Origin: Candidatus Poribacteria bacterium
GTDB lineage: Bacteria; Poribacteria; WGA-4E; WGA-3G
Direction of reading: 5' to 3'
NCBI GenBank assembly: GCA_022820835.1
Contig: JAJEET010000004.1
Location: 1-32,466, forward strand
Length of the DNA: 32,466 nucleotides
A program made the position numbers and the translations under genes. Each line of letters opens with the position of its first letter. Within the stretch, counting starts at the first letter, position 1. This document shows, in pieces, positions 7,696 through 15,672 of the stretch. A model generated the notes under the pieces. It ran no database searches. It saw only the letters and a program-made list of their open reading frames with translations, and was not told the DNA's origin.

Positions 7696-7802
7696 CTATT
7701 ATCTCCAGAAAGACTATTTGGAACTGGTAGCATTTTCGTGTTCGTGAATCGATAGGTTTGCGAACCTCAAAGAGGTGCCCTATCAATTGACTTCTCTATA
7801 GT

Positions 7803-7834
7803 GACGCGAATTCGATTAAAAAAGGTGCATAATT
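7803..7834 (-). promoter_or_regulatory. Putative ECF promoter of the sigma-DnaN gene
   Basis: On the minus strand AATTATGCACC, 15 nt, CGCGTC, about 107 nt before the start at 7695. It matches the motif at 1515-1546 in both blocks and in spacing but not in spacer sequence. This suggests selection rather than recent copying. The interval 7696-7802 holds the leader and ribosome site and nothing else I recognise. Confidence 0.55.
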
Positions 7835-7841
7835 CTGAATT

Positions 7842-8054
7842 TATAGTGACCTATAAAAATAATAAGACACATTTTGAAAGACGGACGAGGAGACCTCGCC
7901 CCTACGAACTATCTTTTGTTACAGGAAAGGGTCTACTTATAGTGGCCTGTAAAAATAATAAGATACATTTTGAAAGACGGACGAGGAGACCTCGCCCCTA
8001 CGAACTATCTTTTGTTACAGGAAAAGGGTCTACTTAATTGTAGGTTTTACTATA
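7842..8054. mobile_element. MITE with internal tandem duplication (TATAGTGA family)
   Basis: The element starts TATAGTGACC and ends GGTTTTACTATA. Its body is present twice, with a 96-bp period (7842-7937 and 7938-8033) and only a few differences. Each body holds a CGAGG-AGA-CCTCG hairpin. A single-unit relative lies at 16860-16975. There is no coding capacity for a transposase. The 78-codon open frame across it merely translates the duplicated repeat. Confidence 0.8.
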
Positions 8055-8097
8055 AATCTTGGCAGATGTCAACCGTCGAAAAAAACGAAAATTTAAT

Positions 8098-8127
8098 TTG
8101 ACAACCCACTGTGTAATAGTGTATAAT
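8098..8127 (+). promoter_or_regulatory. Sigma-70-type promoter for the ribbon-helix-helix gene
   Basis: TTGACA at 8098-8103 and TATAAT at 8122-8127 are perfect consensus hexamers, 18 nt apart. They lie 51 nt upstream of the start codon at 8179, so the gene is likely well expressed unless repressed. Confidence 0.75.
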
Positions 8128-8128
8128 A

Positions 8129-8142
8129 AATTACATGTAATT
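8129..8142. promoter_or_regulatory. Palindromic operator candidate AATTACATGTAATT
   Basis: A perfect 14-bp palindrome begins one base after the -10 box and covers the expected transcription start. Ribbon-helix-helix proteins bind such short palindromes as dimers, so autorepression by the gene product is a reasonable inference. It is not shown directly. Confidence 0.45.
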
Positions 8143-8178
8143 AAATTAGTTGTATTTCAACAGAAAGGAGATTAGAAA

Positions 8179-8523
8179 ATGCCAAAATTTGGTCCAAAAC
8201 AACACGGCAGAAGACCGCGTGGGAGACGCGGCCCCCGACACGCAAGAGGTCAGGGAAGAAGGAATAATGTGGTTATGGTCAGGGTTGATGAGGAAAACCT
8301 CAGTCGGATTGATGAACTCGTGGCATCGGGACAATTTAACAGTCGTTCCGAAGCGACGGCGTTCCTCATCGGTGAAGGTATTAATGCCAAGCAGGAAATG
8401 TTCGATAAGATAGCCGAAAAAATTTCTCAGATCCAAAATTTGAGAAGCGAGCTTGGTGAGATGATCGCTGAAGATACCAAACCGTCCGAAACTGCTGATC
8501 AGAGTGCCGATAATGCAGAATAG
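8179..8523 (+). CDS. Ribbon-helix-helix DNA-binding protein with basic N-terminal and acidic C-terminal tails
   Basis: A 114-residue protein. Residues 1-29 are extremely basic, with repeated RR/RG (HGRRPRGRRGPRHARGQGRR). Residues ~31-58 match a ribbon-helix-helix core: strand VVMVRVDEENLSRI, then helices ending SRSEATAFLIGEGI. A helical stretch to ~95 may mediate oligomerisation, and the last ~18 residues are acidic. The start is fixed by AAAGGAG with an 8-nt spacer. It is a lone plus-strand gene, convergent with the methyltransferase pseudogene 12 bp away. The role is probably transcriptional repression or nucleoid binding through the basic tail. No toxin gene is adjacent, so an antitoxin role is not supported. 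Confidence 0.75.
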   Translation: MPKFGPKQHGRRPRGRRGPRHARGQGRRNNVVMVRVDEENLSRIDELVASGQFNSRSEATAFLIGEGINAKQEMFDKIAEKISQIQNLRSELGEMIAEDTKPSETADQSADNAE

Positions 8524-8535
8524 TACCAGACGACT

Positions 8536-8780
8536 TCAACGTTTTACTGCGACCGAGACCCCATCACGGAGCGGAATAATCGTCGTGAATACATCCGGCG
8601 AACTGTAGAGCAGCTCGGTTAACGCTCTGACACCGAGTGTCGCAGCGTGGAACCACTGCTCCCGCTCATCGAGTCCTTCTGGACTGCTGCCCGGTTCCTG
8701 TGTTACGACGCGCCCACCCCAGATCATGTTATCCGTAAGTAGTCGTCAATGGATGGGTGAAGAATATCCAAACGTTGCAT
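8536..8780 (-). pseudogene. O-methyltransferase remnant with large internal deletion
   Basis: The minus strand starts at ATG 8780, with GGAG 6 nt upstream, and reads MQRLDILHPSIDDYLR, a typical start of a class I SAM-dependent O-methyltransferase (caffeoyl-CoA type). It then hits a stop at 8724. In another frame the C-terminal part of the same family follows directly: LLTDNMIWGGRV through TTIIPLRDGVSVAVKR, to the stop at 8536. About 16 N-terminal and 67 C-terminal residues remain of an expected ~220, so the middle, including the SAM-binding motifs, has been deleted with a frame change near 8730-8745. It lies 57 bp behind the oxidoreductase gene, its probable former operon partner. Confidence 0.65.
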
Positions 8781-8837
8781 AGATCACTCCTATTTTGTCT
8801 GATGGTGAAGCGGCGCGTTTACAAAGTGCCTACCGAG

Positions 8838-9968
8838 TTAGGGGATGCCTTCCTCCCTTTTCCACCTTTCAAGCGGATGCTCGCGTGGCGTGAGGGGCAT
8901 AGGCACACGTGCCTGCTGCCGATGCGATTCCCACGTTGCATGGATCATCTCAAGGCAATCCCGACCGTCCCTACCGCTCGCGAATGGATCTCGGTCTTCT
9001 TCAATCGCTTCAATCAAGTCGCGTAGCATGAGGCGTTGCAAGAGCAATCGTATTGAGCCCTTGTCTCGCGGGTTTCCCTCTTCGTCAAGGTCTTCACTGG
9101 AAAGGTGCACCGGTTCCCACGCTTCTGCGGGGGTTTTATGTTGTCCTTTATGGATGAACATCGTTGTACCGACGCTCTCTCGGATGGCGATTCTGCCTTC
9201 AGTGCCGATAATGTCGATGCCGTAGGCGTTATCGTTGGTCTGTGGTTGTGCGAGGAACTGTACGTCGGCATGGGTGCCGTTCTGAAAGCGGAAAGAAGCG
9301 TGTCCGCGCTCACCGAGCACGAGTCCTGCATCTCGATCGTGTGGGTGGACCTCTTGGGTGTGTTTGATGTCGTCAACGGTTGACTCTCGACCATCCATTT
9401 GCACGAGGTGTGCGTGTGTCCATTCGACATCACCGCCGAAGAGGCGTAGCCAATCGTAGAGATGTGTGCCCATTTCCATTAATGAGTTGCCAACTTTGCG
9501 TCCGCCTTTGTCGGTTGCCTTCATCAGGACGACATCACCGATCTCGCCTTTCTCAATCAGTGATAGGACATAACGGTTGTATGGACTGGCGCGTTTGATG
9601 TGATTAATGGCGAACTTGACGTGATGCTGATCGCAGGTTTCGACCATCTCGTCGGCTTGGATTAAGTTGAGAGCGATTGGTTTTTCACAGAAGACATGGA
9701 TACCGCGCTGTGCAGCGGCGATCGTTGGTGCGTGGTGCATTGGTGCCTGTGTCGGGACGATCACAATGTCGGGTTTTTGCGCGTCAAGCATCTTTTCGTA
9801 GTCGTCATAGATGGTTTTGACGTTGAACCGTTCTCCCCATGCTTTTGCTCGTTCAGGGTTGATTTCTGCGCCTGCGACGAGTTGGCAGTTTTCTTCTAAT
9901 TGCACCGCCTCGGCATGCGCGCCACCCATACCGCCTAGGCCGATAATCGCAATACGGTAGTTGTCCAT
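8838..9968 (-). CDS. Gfo/Idh/MocA family NAD(P)-dependent oxidoreductase
   Basis: A Rossmann-fold dehydrogenase typically acting on sugars, inositol or related polyols. Residues 4-20 hold the nucleotide-binding GLGGMGGAH motif, and CEKPIAL is the conserved lysine-containing EKP motif. The C-terminal alpha/beta domain includes GGRKVGNSLMEMGTHLYDWLRLFGGDVE, with the histidine expected near the active site, and GIDIIGTEGRI. The start at 9968 has GGAG 6 nt upstream and begins MDNYRIAIIG; a longer frame reaches 10013 without a ribosome site. The length of 376 residues is normal. The substrate cannot be told. The only downstream companion is a broken O-methyltransferase. Upstream 9969-10103 shows nothing notable. 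Confidence 0.92.
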   Translation of the reverse strand: MDNYRIAIIGLGGMGGAHAEAVQLEENCQLVAGAEINPERAKAWGERFNVKTIYDDYEKMLDAQKPDIVIVPTQAPMHHAPTIAAAQRGIHVFCEKPIALNLIQADEMVETCDQHHVKFAINHIKRASPYNRYVLSLIEKGEIGDVVLMKATDKGGRKVGNSLMEMGTHLYDWLRLFGGDVEWTHAHLVQMDGRESTVDDIKHTQEVHPHDRDAGLVLGERGHASFRFQNGTHADVQFLAQPQTNDNAYGIDIIGTEGRIAIRESVGTTMFIHKGQHKTPAEAWEPVHLSSEDLDEEGNPRDKGSIRLLLQRLMLRDLIEAIEEDRDPFASGRDGRDCLEMIHATWESHRQQARVPMPLTPREHPLERWKREEGIP

Positions 9969-10103
9969 GCGTGTCTCCAAAGTTTGCGAAAAAGATATGT
10001 GCTGCGTTTGCACCTATCATAGCAACTTCAAAATGAAAGTGCAATAAAAAACAGTACGGTGATAGCACCGGACCGGATTAATATCGTAGCATGGATTTGT
10101 AAA

Positions 10104-11096
10104 TTACTGGCTTTTCACATTTGCCCAAGTGGTTGTCAACTTATCTGTATCGGGGGTAACATCGTAAACCCCTTCGGCATCCAAAGCGATGGCATATACG
10201 GGGTTCAATTCCGTAAGAATATCTGTGATATTAGAACCATCAAGGTTCGCTCGTCGGATTTTACACTTGTGTTTTTGTATATCTCCTTCTACCCAGTACA
10301 TTTTGTGGGAACGTGGATCTAAAGCAATATCGGTTGGTGTGTTCAATTCAGTAAGGAGGGTTTCAACATTGTCACCATTAAGAAAGGACCGTTTAATTCT
10401 GTCACGGAAGGGATCAGTCCTATATACGTAGCGATTGTGTAGGTCAAGTGCGAGTCCGACGTGATGTATTATGCCACCAATAAGTTTTTCGTAATTAGAA
10501 CCGTCAAGGTTCGCACGAGCGATATTATCATTCAAAGAATCTACAAAATACATCTTACCCGCCTTCACATCAAGTTGGATATTCTCAGCATCAACTCTTG
10601 GTCCAAACACATCACCATCCAGAGGCTTAATTACAATGTCCTCAATATTGGAACCGTCATTATCTGCGCGCGAAATTCCCCATAGTCCCCTCCAATTTCC
10701 CCAATATATCTTACTTGCATTGGTGTCTATGATGATGCAGCCGGGAGAATGTAGACGTTTATTTTGTTCTGCAACCTGTGCTTTGCTATTGAAAATCACT
10801 TCAATATTTGACCCATCAAGGTTTGCACGGTATATTTTTGAGTGGTCAAAGTTAAAGGTAACCCAGTATATCTTACGGTTGTGTATGTCCAAGGCAATAT
10901 CTTTCGGCGATTCCACTTCTGTTAGAATGTCTTCTACATTTGACCCATCAAGATTTGCCCGTCTAATCTTATCTCTTTCTGTCCAATATATCTTGGCATT
11001 TCTTCGCCCGTAACTTATATCTGAGGCAACGAACACCAACAGAACAGACAGCAAAATAAACAGTGTCGATTTTTGCGTCAAAGTCTGAACATTCAT
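10104..11096 (-). CDS. Secreted YWTD (LDL-receptor class B-like) beta-propeller protein
   Basis: A 330-residue protein with an N-terminal signal peptide (hydrophobic residues ~11-26). It carries about six blades marked by RANLDGSN followed by an [IA]ALD segment and [KR][IM]YW, the hallmarks of YWTD propellers that bind ligands outside the cell. AAGGAG lies 7 nt before the ATG. The C-terminus reads GVYDVTPDTDKLTTTWANVKSQ in two overlapping parts: the last blade runs out, then a short tail with TTTW. Related tails occur on three neighbouring proteins. It is last of a minus-strand series, 24 bp after a chimeric ORF that shares its C-terminal 40 residues. The ligand is unknown. Confidence 0.82.
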   Translation of the reverse strand: MNVQTLTQKSTLFILLSVLLVFVASDISYGRRNAKIYWTERDKIRRANLDGSNVEDILTEVESPKDIALDIHNRKIYWVTFNFDHSKIYRANLDGSNIEVIFNSKAQVAEQNKRLHSPGCIIIDTNASKIYWGNWRGLWGISRADNDGSNIEDIVIKPLDGDVFGPRVDAENIQLDVKAGKMYFVDSLNDNIARANLDGSNYEKLIGGIIHHVGLALDLHNRYVYRTDPFRDRIKRSFLNGDNVETLLTELNTPTDIALDPRSHKMYWVEGDIQKHKCKIRRANLDGSNITDILTELNPVYAIALDAEGVYDVTPDTDKLTTTWANVKSQ

Positions 11097-11120
11097 ATCA
11101 ATGCTCCTTCTTTGTAAACA

Positions 11121-11732
11121 TTACTGGACTTTTATGTTAGCCCAAGTGGTTGTGAACTTATTTGTATTGGGGGTAACATCGTAAAATCCGTTAGGGTCTA
11201 AAGCGATATTAAATGGGAAATCCAGTCCAGTAAGAACATCTGTGACATTTGAACCGTCAAGGAATGAGTTGTTATAGAAACCGATCCAATTGCCTCTGTT
11301 GATGGCTTGGATTTCAAGGATACGGGTTCGCAGATCAGGGCGGTATAGGACTGGAACGCTTACGTCAGCTGGAAAGGTACGTAGATAGTTCCTGAAGTTT
11401 TGATCCCGATCGGTAAATTTCCGGTATTGGAATCCGCCAATAATATTTAATCTCCGGGTAAACTGATAATCGAGACGAATACCGAGAACGTCCTCTCTAC
11501 TGCGACGATTGAACCGCAAATATTCAACAGGTTGATCGTCGGTTGGGCGGAACAGGTCGGCGTTGAGTGTTTTCGGAATTTCTTCTGCCGTCCGGTCAAA
11601 AGCGCGGTCCCAGACGTATTTAACCATCGGTGTTAGCGTTAGATCTTTGACGATTTTGTAAGCGATCGGGAGTTCCGCAAACGGAATCTCATACTTCGCC
11701 TTCAAGTTTGTGCCTCCATCGAACCGTCTCAT
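11121..11732 (-). pseudogene. Chimeric remnant: outer-membrane barrel fragment joined to YWTD-protein tail
   Basis: A 203-codon ORF whose first ~155 residues look like beta-barrel strands alternating with turns (LTLTPMVKYVWDR, VLGIRLDYQFTRRLNIIGGFQYRKF) and lack any signal peptide. The last ~48 residues (FLDGSNVTDVLTGLDFPFNIALD, ending TTTWANIKVQ) are clearly the end of a YWTD protein like the next gene. The start ATG overlaps the stop of the WD40 gene as ATGA. Most likely two genes were fused by deletion, leaving an inactive remnant. A functional short protein cannot be excluded because the frame is intact. Confidence 0.6.
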
Positions 11733-14011
11733 TTCCGAATAAGCATTTTTCGGGTTGCCGAAAAGTCGCCTGCGTTAATCGTGTATAGATAGATACCACT
11801 ACTCACGGGTTCTCCAGTCTGATTGCGTCCATCCCAATAGAGGGCTTGTGATTGTGAGGAATAGTCGCCAGCGGGGAGCGTTCCGGGCGATAAGCGGCGC
11901 ACCAACTGCCCTGTAGGGTTGTAAATCTGAATCGTGACATCGCTTTCTTCTGTGAGTCGGAACGGAATCCACGTTTCCGGATTGAATGGATTCGGGAAGT
12001 TTTGTAGGAGCTGGTTCCGCTTTACGTCTCCGAATATCACAAGCTGCTTCCCGCAGGGTTCAACAGCAGTAGGCTGTGAAGAAAGGAGTGCGTTTCCATC
12101 CCATACCTGAATTTGTCCTGTCTCGGCGTACGAAACGAGGATAGACCCATCTCGACTCATATCAAGATAGTCTGGAATGGAGGGACACGCGATAGGGGCT
12201 TCTGCCTGCCAATCCCAGGTCTGGAGGGTGTCATCGCGATCGGCAAAAAGGTAGTGCCCATCTATACTAAAGCGCGCTGGCGGTCCGACGGGCAACGTTG
12301 TGACGAGTTGCGGGCTGTCTGACCGGAGTCTCCAGATTTGTGTATTTTGGGATCTGTTAGGCACTGCTAAGACGACCGAACCGTCTGCTCCAGCCGCGAA
12401 AGCGAGTCTTGAATGGCTATAGAGTTCTGGTACCTGCCATGAATATTGAAAGGTGAAAGTATCACCTTTACGTTTCCATAACAGGATCCAATATTGCTGA
12501 TTATTGTCGGTGCGAGTGGTAGCTGCCAAATATTCGTCGTTTTCACTGAACGTAAACAACGAACTGATGTCAACATCTGGTCCGTCTCTTGAAGAAATCC
12601 GCTGGATCGTTTCTGGATTTTCGACATCAAAAAGGTGAAAGAACCCGCTGCCGCGTGCTGCAACCCACCGTCCAGATGAACTAAAGGCGATGTCGGAATA
12701 TCCGTAATAGTACGGAAATTGGACCTCGACCTTTCCTGTCTGGAGGTTGTATACCTCAATCCAAGGGTCCCGACCGATAGCGAGTTTTTGTCCATCGGGA
12801 GAGATTGCGAGTTCCCGAAATAGACTGTTCCCCGCAGGGATGAGGTGCTGCATCTGTCGTGATGAAATGTTCCATGTCTTAATAAAAGAGTGGGAGGCGG
12901 AAACGAAAGTTTTGCCATTAGCACTGAGCGCGTCGTTCCAACCGTAGATGAAATCAGTCCACACCCTTATGGATCGCTTCGCTTTAAGATCCCAGAGTAC
13001 AACAGCATCCCAGTAATGAAGGAGTGCGGTTTTATCATCTGGGGAGACGGTTATCTTGTCCAAGAAACGGAATTCGCTGCCAAATGCATTAATTTGTTGC
13101 CCGGATTCGATATCCCAGACGCGGACCTGATCGTCCCAACCTGTCCACGGCTCAGCCCCTGACGAGCGGAGTGTCCCTGTCCGAGTTGCAACGTAGAGAC
13201 GTTGACTGTCTGGACTAAATACCACGTCTGAAATCCTTCCGGTGCCGCTGCGTTTCCGCCATAAGAGTTGTCGTGTTTCTATATCCCAAACGAACACGCC
13301 ATTCCAATCCCTTTCAAATGTTGCAATACGGGTGCCATCTGGACTCATAACGATGTCCTCAACCTCGTCAACCTTATGTCCATCAAAGTATGCTTCCAAA
13401 CGACGGGTTTCAACGTTCCACAACGCAAGCGTTTCTCTTGAGGTTATATCTCTTGAGGTTGTGATGAGGTGGTGATCGTCCGAGCTAAAAATCATAGCGT
13501 CGGTACGCAAATGCGCTTCTGTCATCATTTTTCCAACGAACTTGCCGGTTCGCCAGTTCCACAGATAAATCTTATCCTCAAAGGCAGCAGCGAACAGCGG
13601 TGTTTTTGCGCCAAATGCAGCGACCTCATCAAGGCGGGCAGTAACCCACCACTCGGATACTTGCTCGCGGGCATTGACATCCCAGATGTGGATGGTCGTT
13701 ACCTTTGCATCTACGCTGTAGTTGAGAATCGCTAAATGTGTAGCCGTTGGACTGAACACGACATCGTTGTGGTACGTCCGCTCGCCAAATTCATCAATAA
13801 CCGCCCCTGTCTGCGAATCAATCACCTGAACGTGTGTCGGAACGACGCGCAATATGTCTCCATCGGGAAGAAAAGCGTGCTGTTCGGGAAGCGGCTGCCC
13901 AATCGTGCCGACGGGTTCAACTCCAAACGCAAGAGAAGAAAAATAGACAAGACTCATCAGAGCGGTAGCAGTTTGAAAACTGCGTCTTATAAAACGGCTG
14001 TGTATCTTCAT
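11729..14011 (-). CDS. Secreted WD40-type propeller protein with FlgD-like C-terminal sorting domain
   Basis: A 760-residue protein. A signal peptide covers residues ~1-30 (ending SSLAFG). It is followed by roughly 630 residues of WD40-like blades, many ending in variants such as VFVWDIETRQ, VRVWDIESGQ or ALWNVETRR with SPDG turns, enough for two propellers. The last ~90 residues are an Ig-like FlgD/type A sorting-domain module: LLQNFPNPFNPETWIPFRL, then WDGRNQTGEPVSSGIYLY and the end DFSATRKMLIRK. In Bacteroidetes such ends direct type IX secretion; here export or surface anchoring by a similar route is inferred. GGAGG precedes the ATG by 6 nt. The module also ends the protein at 23484-28277. 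Ligand and partner are unknown. Confidence 0.87.
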   Translation of the reverse strand: MKIHSRFIRRSFQTATALMSLVYFSSLAFGVEPVGTIGQPLPEQHAFLPDGDILRVVPTHVQVIDSQTGAVIDEFGERTYHNDVVFSPTATHLAILNYSVDAKVTTIHIWDVNAREQVSEWWVTARLDEVAAFGAKTPLFAAAFEDKIYLWNWRTGKFVGKMMTEAHLRTDAMIFSSDDHHLITTSRDITSRETLALWNVETRRLEAYFDGHKVDEVEDIVMSPDGTRIATFERDWNGVFVWDIETRQLLWRKRSGTGRISDVVFSPDSQRLYVATRTGTLRSSGAEPWTGWDDQVRVWDIESGQQINAFGSEFRFLDKITVSPDDKTALLHYWDAVVLWDLKAKRSIRVWTDFIYGWNDALSANGKTFVSASHSFIKTWNISSRQMQHLIPAGNSLFRELAISPDGQKLAIGRDPWIEVYNLQTGKVEVQFPYYYGYSDIAFSSSGRWVAARGSGFFHLFDVENPETIQRISSRDGPDVDISSLFTFSENDEYLAATTRTDNNQQYWILLWKRKGDTFTFQYSWQVPELYSHSRLAFAAGADGSVVLAVPNRSQNTQIWRLRSDSPQLVTTLPVGPPARFSIDGHYLFADRDDTLQTWDWQAEAPIACPSIPDYLDMSRDGSILVSYAETGQIQVWDGNALLSSQPTAVEPCGKQLVIFGDVKRNQLLQNFPNPFNPETWIPFRLTEESDVTIQIYNPTGQLVRRLSPGTLPAGDYSSQSQALYWDGRNQTGEPVSSGIYLYTINAGDFSATRKMLIRK

Positions 14012-14131
14012 GAGAAACCTCCATGTCCTTGGGCAGTGGAATAGTGGCGATGGCGTGCCAAGGGACAGGTCAGATCGGTGAAATTAATAGAATGAAAAAG
14101 AGAGATATGAGGATGCGTTGATATATCATTT

Positions 14132-14521
14132 TTAGTTCCTTTTCCCCGCAGTCGTGTAAAATTGAACCGTCTTAATCCGACTGCTGACTGTTTTTGAAAG
14201 TTTTACGATTTTGATAGCATCTGTCTCCGCCGTAAGCAGGATTTCGAGCGGAAGCTGACCGCCCGGAACTTTCCTTGCGAGTTCCCATTGTCTTCTTTTA
14301 TCGCGAATATGGATTTCGATGTTCCGCAATTGTCCGGAGCCGAGGAGCACAATTTTCCGAATATCCGCGTTTTCTGGGAGCCAGTAAATTTCGCCGTGGA
14401 AAGTGACCATGCCGTCCACGGGTCGATCAATCAAAATATATTCCTGCTCTGTCAAAAGCGCGGTGCAGCTCATCTGTGATAGGCATACGAGTATAAAAAG
14501 TAGATATTTCCATCTCTTCAC
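14132..14521 (-). CDS. Small lipoprotein, hypothetical
   Basis: I choose the GTG start at 14521, with AAGGAG 7 nt upstream, giving 129 residues. A longer open frame from an ATG at 14572 has no ribosome site. The N-terminus MKRWKYLLFILVCLSQMSC is a lipoprotein signal with Cys as the expected lipidated residue. The mature part (about 110 residues) is beta-rich, with VTFHGEIYWLP and IEIHIRDKRRQWELARKV, and may bind at the envelope. The family is not recognised. The gene is separated by about 120 bp from the WD40 gene and preceded by a leader shared with the TolB-like gene. Confidence 0.7.
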   Translation of the reverse strand: MKRWKYLLFILVCLSQMSCTALLTEQEYILIDRPVDGMVTFHGEIYWLPENADIRKIVLLGSGQLRNIEIHIRDKRRQWELARKVPGGQLPLEILLTAETDAIKIVKLSKTVSSRIKTVQFYTTAGKRN

Positions 14522-14558
14522 GGTTTTTCTCCTTAAGCATGGGACTCCAGATTCATGA

Positions 14559-14644
14559 ATGGAGCGATTCAAGCCAATGAGATATGGAAAAGCCGTTACA
14601 TCGCCCTGTATTTTTCCAAGGTGGAAGGCTTTCCCATAGGTTTA
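14559..14644 (-). repeat. Shared 5' leader, copy 1
   Basis: This 86-bp segment is homologous, at roughly three-quarters identity by eye, to 16657-16744. Both begin ATGGAGCGAT on the plus strand, contain GAGATATGG and AAAGCC, and end with TCCCAT then GGTTTA. Each lies the same distance (37-38 nt) upstream of a gene start, at 14521 and 16620. A common promoter or regulatory leader is inferred. The following 14645-14835 has only the 17-bp match noted elsewhere. Confidence 0.55.
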
Positions 14645-14651
14645 CTCAGCG

Positions 14652-14668
14652 TTCAAATATACTGAGCA
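14652..14668. repeat. 17-bp exact repeat TTCAAATATACTGAGCA
   Basis: The same 17 bases occur at 17016-17032, each followed within 12 bases by AATTTTCATG. It probably belongs to the same duplicated leader region as the neighbouring repeat. Confidence 0.5.
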
Positions 14669-14835
14669 ATTTTCATGCCAATGCCAAAAACGCTAAATAT
14701 GCCCATAATCTTGATATGACGATTGTTAAGTTGCACAAAAAGGTGCGAAACAGTGTAAAAAATGCCCGAAGAGGTGCAGCTATCACAGTTCAAATCAATC
14801 AGAGCCGAACTTTATGATACGAAAAGGGGCCTGTC

Positions 14836-15627
14836 TCACCGTTTCAGTTGTCCCCATGTCGTGGTAAGTTTTCCTTGTGCTTTAACGACTAAACCGCCAA
14901 TAACACCACTTCGCCAGAGATGATGTCCGTTTCCAGATGCATCTTTGAAACGACTAAAACCGGCTTCTTCATCAAAATGCCAGAGCGAAATCGTATGTTT
15001 ATCAACTTTGAATTTCCCCTTAGGAATTTTCCACTCTGGTCCCTTGTATCGCACAACGTTGGAAATCCGGACTTCATCAATATACCCCTGCAGTTTCACA
15101 TTTTCTCCAACAAAATGGCTCCGCCCCAGATCCTGTGGGACGACTCCGCCGATACGAAGCGGCTTGTCTGATTTGATGAGATGGCCTCCTGGGCAACACC
15201 AATTACCTCCCTTTCCGTTCATCCCGTTCCCTGCTCCAGCATCGTAAATCGCTGTGACATGCACCCATTCTCCTTTGGGCACTGGAGGGCCTCCAGTAAT
15301 GAGTCCGCTATCTGCGCCTTCGTGATAGCCCCATGCACCTAACGTGTCGAACTTGCCGTGAAGCACCAGACCGAATCGTCCTTCCTGCCCGATGATTGAC
15401 CAGAAATCGAATAGATCAGGTGGTTCTTCAAAATAGATCCATGCTTCGGCAGTTAATCCCTCAAACTGTTCATCGGGAAACCACGCTTTGGTGGTAGCAA
15501 CGAAATCGTGTTTTTCATCTAACTTTAACATGCCGCCGCCTGCTGGTGAAGGCGGTGGTAGTGCTTTAGCACTCAACGGAATTAGTATAAAGAAAATGAA
15601 ACAGGTAAAAAGTTTTCGGTATATCAT
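14836..15627 (-). CDS. Secreted LamG-like (concanavalin-type) domain protein with TTTW tail
   Basis: A 263-residue protein. The signal peptide ends near SAKA (residue ~22). The rest is a LamG/pentraxin-like jelly roll: FVATTKAWFPDEQFEGLTAEAWIYFEE at the start, PKGEWVHVTAIYD in the middle, then LRIGG and GYIDEVRISNVVRY, which are the usual closing strands, plus LWHFDEEAGF and DASGNGHHL. Such domains bind carbohydrate or protein outside the cell. AAGGAG precedes the ATG by 7-8 nt. The protein ends VKAQGKLTTTWGQLKR, the short tail also found on neighbouring exported proteins. It lies 45 bp after the TolB-like gene in the same direction, so the two are probably co-transcribed. Confidence 0.82.
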   Translation of the reverse strand: MIYRKLFTCFIFFILIPLSAKALPPPSPAGGGMLKLDEKHDFVATTKAWFPDEQFEGLTAEAWIYFEEPPDLFDFWSIIGQEGRFGLVLHGKFDTLGAWGYHEGADSGLITGGPPVPKGEWVHVTAIYDAGAGNGMNGKGGNWCCPGGHLIKSDKPLRIGGVVPQDLGRSHFVGENVKLQGYIDEVRISNVVRYKGPEWKIPKGKFKVDKHTISLWHFDEEAGFSRFKDASGNGHHLWRSGVIGGLVVKAQGKLTTTWGQLKR

Positions 15628-15672
15628 TTTTTGACTCCTTTCTGATGTGAAATGGGCGATGCCCGCCTTTAT

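Noticed and set aside
7801..8037. A 78-codon plus-strand frame with an internal protein repeat.
   Set aside because: It is the translation of the tandem MITE body; a similar frame appears over the MITE at 16860.
8179..8523. Ribbon-helix-helix protein as the antitoxin of a toxin-antitoxin pair.
   Set aside because: No toxin-like ORF on either side; the only neighbour is a convergent methyltransferase remnant.
14584..14817. Small plus-strand frame with GGRLSHRF, resembling one at 16496-16747.
   Set aside because: The similarity comes from the duplicated non-coding leader; no ribosome site and the frames diverge at once.
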